From positions 1 to 64,000 of the forward strand of contig CALOEW010000047.1 of NCBI GenBank assembly GCA_942492445.1: a stretch of 64,000 bases of DNA, written 5' to 3'. Shown here one piece after another: positions 63,599 to 64,000 of this stretch. This stretch comes from NORP240 sp942492445. GTDB taxonomy: Bacteria > Pseudomonadota > Gammaproteobacteria > Pseudomonadales > Pseudohongiellaceae. Both the position numbers and the translations under genes were made by a program. Below the pieces are notes generated by a model. The model saw only the letters and a list, made by a program, of their open reading frames with translations, made no database searches and was not told the origin of the DNA. Numbering within the stretch: position 1 is the first letter of the stretch; each line of letters opens with the position of its first letter.

Positions 63599-64000
63599 CT
63601 ACAGAGGCCACCCCCCGAGGTCCAGCCACTTGTTGACAATGTGACAGAACAGCACGGCAGTGCGCTCTGCATCATACCGGGCCGAGTGAGCCAGATCATT
63701 GTTGAAATCGATGTTTGCTGCCTCACAGGCCCGGGACAGGACCGTCTGGCCAAATGCCAGGCCGCTGAGGGTGGCTGTATCGAAACTTGAGAAAGGATGG
63801 AACGGATTTCGATTGAGGTTGTGTCGTTGTGCTGCCGCATTGATAAATCCGTGGTCGAAATGGGAATTATGGGCGACCAGAATTGCGCGTCTGCATTGGT
63901 GGGCCTTGATGCTGCTGCGGATTATGCTGAACATATCCCGGAACACTTCTTTTTCTTCTCTGGCGATCCGCAGCGGGTGATACGGATCGATGCCGGTGAA
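63599..64000 (-). CDS. rnt: Ribonuclease T, partial (C-terminal)
   Basis: The frame is open to the window edge and reads FTGIDPYHPLRIAREEKEVF before VAHNSHFDHGFINAA and the HSARYDAERTAVLF end, all matching the DEDDh exonuclease RNase T, which trims tRNA and 5S rRNA ends. The N-terminal DE motif lies outside the window. It converges on grxD; in related genomes rnt and grxD are often neighbours. Confidence 0.9.
   Translation of the reverse strand, partial: FTGIDPYHPLRIAREEKEVFRDMFSIIRSSIKAHQCRRAILVAHNSHFDHGFINAAAQRHNLNRNPFHPFSSFDTATLSGLAFGQTVLSRACEAANIDFNNDLAHSARYDAERTAVLFCHIVNKWLDLGGWPL

Overview
The window is a continuous piece of a gammaproteobacterial chromosome. The supporting genes are a class Ia ribonucleotide reductase pair under NrdR-type boxes, DinG, exonuclease I (SbcB), RNase T, a PilU-type pilus ATPase, a CGFS monothiol glutaredoxin, and a protein resembling the DUF5062 family known from Vibrio and Shewanella. 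Many small oxidoreductases, a PHM-like copper monooxygenase and an OM60/Acidobacteria-style secreted hypothetical protein suit an unclassified marine or aquatic heterotroph. I cannot name a genus. I saw no tRNA, rRNA, CRISPR array, phage or recognisable defence genes.

Layout. 0-3.1 kb: a decayed cluster holding a frameshifted GntR regulator, an ABC ATPase, a frameshifted permease, a truncated membrane protein and the C-terminal half of a class III aminotransferase, joined at repeat fragments. 3.1-7.1 kb: an oxidoreductase, two SDRs and a multiply frameshifted acyl-CoA dehydrogenase, probably one catabolic operon. 7.1-12.4 kb: a compact run of a family 2 glycosyltransferase, a nucleoside-phosphorylase-like protein, an SPL-like radical SAM protein, a GCS2-type carboxylate-amine ligase and an AstE/aspartoacylase-type zinc hydrolase. 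12.4-16.4 kb: two membrane-anchored winged-helix regulators flanking copC-copD. 16.7-25.9 kb: a DegQ-type protease, a serine hydrolase, a nitroreductase, a CopC-like protein facing a cytochrome c/PHM-like protein, SURF1, an aldo-keto reductase and a secreted hypothetical protein.

26.5-28.1 kb is gene-free and holds three copies of a highly structured repeat. 28-33 kb carries ilvD, an Ada-AlkA fusion with ogt, an alpha/beta hydrolase and a 54-residue membrane microprotein that is easily missed. 33.7-38.7 kb has two polytopic envelope proteins (one GT39/ArnT-like) and two secreted or anchored unknowns. 38.7-48 kb has a MATE exporter, XdhC, a methyltransferase, pilU, pyrB, sbcB and an acyltransferase. 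48-61 kb has a DUF349 protein, dinG, a cyclophilin, a MocA-like protein, nrdB, nrdA and argF. 61.5-64 kb has a solitary hydantoinase B, grxD and the start of rnt, which runs off the window.

Two repeat families stand out. One is a non-autonomous inverted-repeat element (253-263 bp) with 4-bp CTAG/TTAG target duplications; it is present as two full copies and several end-only scars that supply the last codons of three genes. The other is the 27-kb element, whose outer arms and inner stem differ between copies yet stay paired around a conserved loop. Frameshifts are concentrated in the first 16 kb; everything after that reads cleanly.
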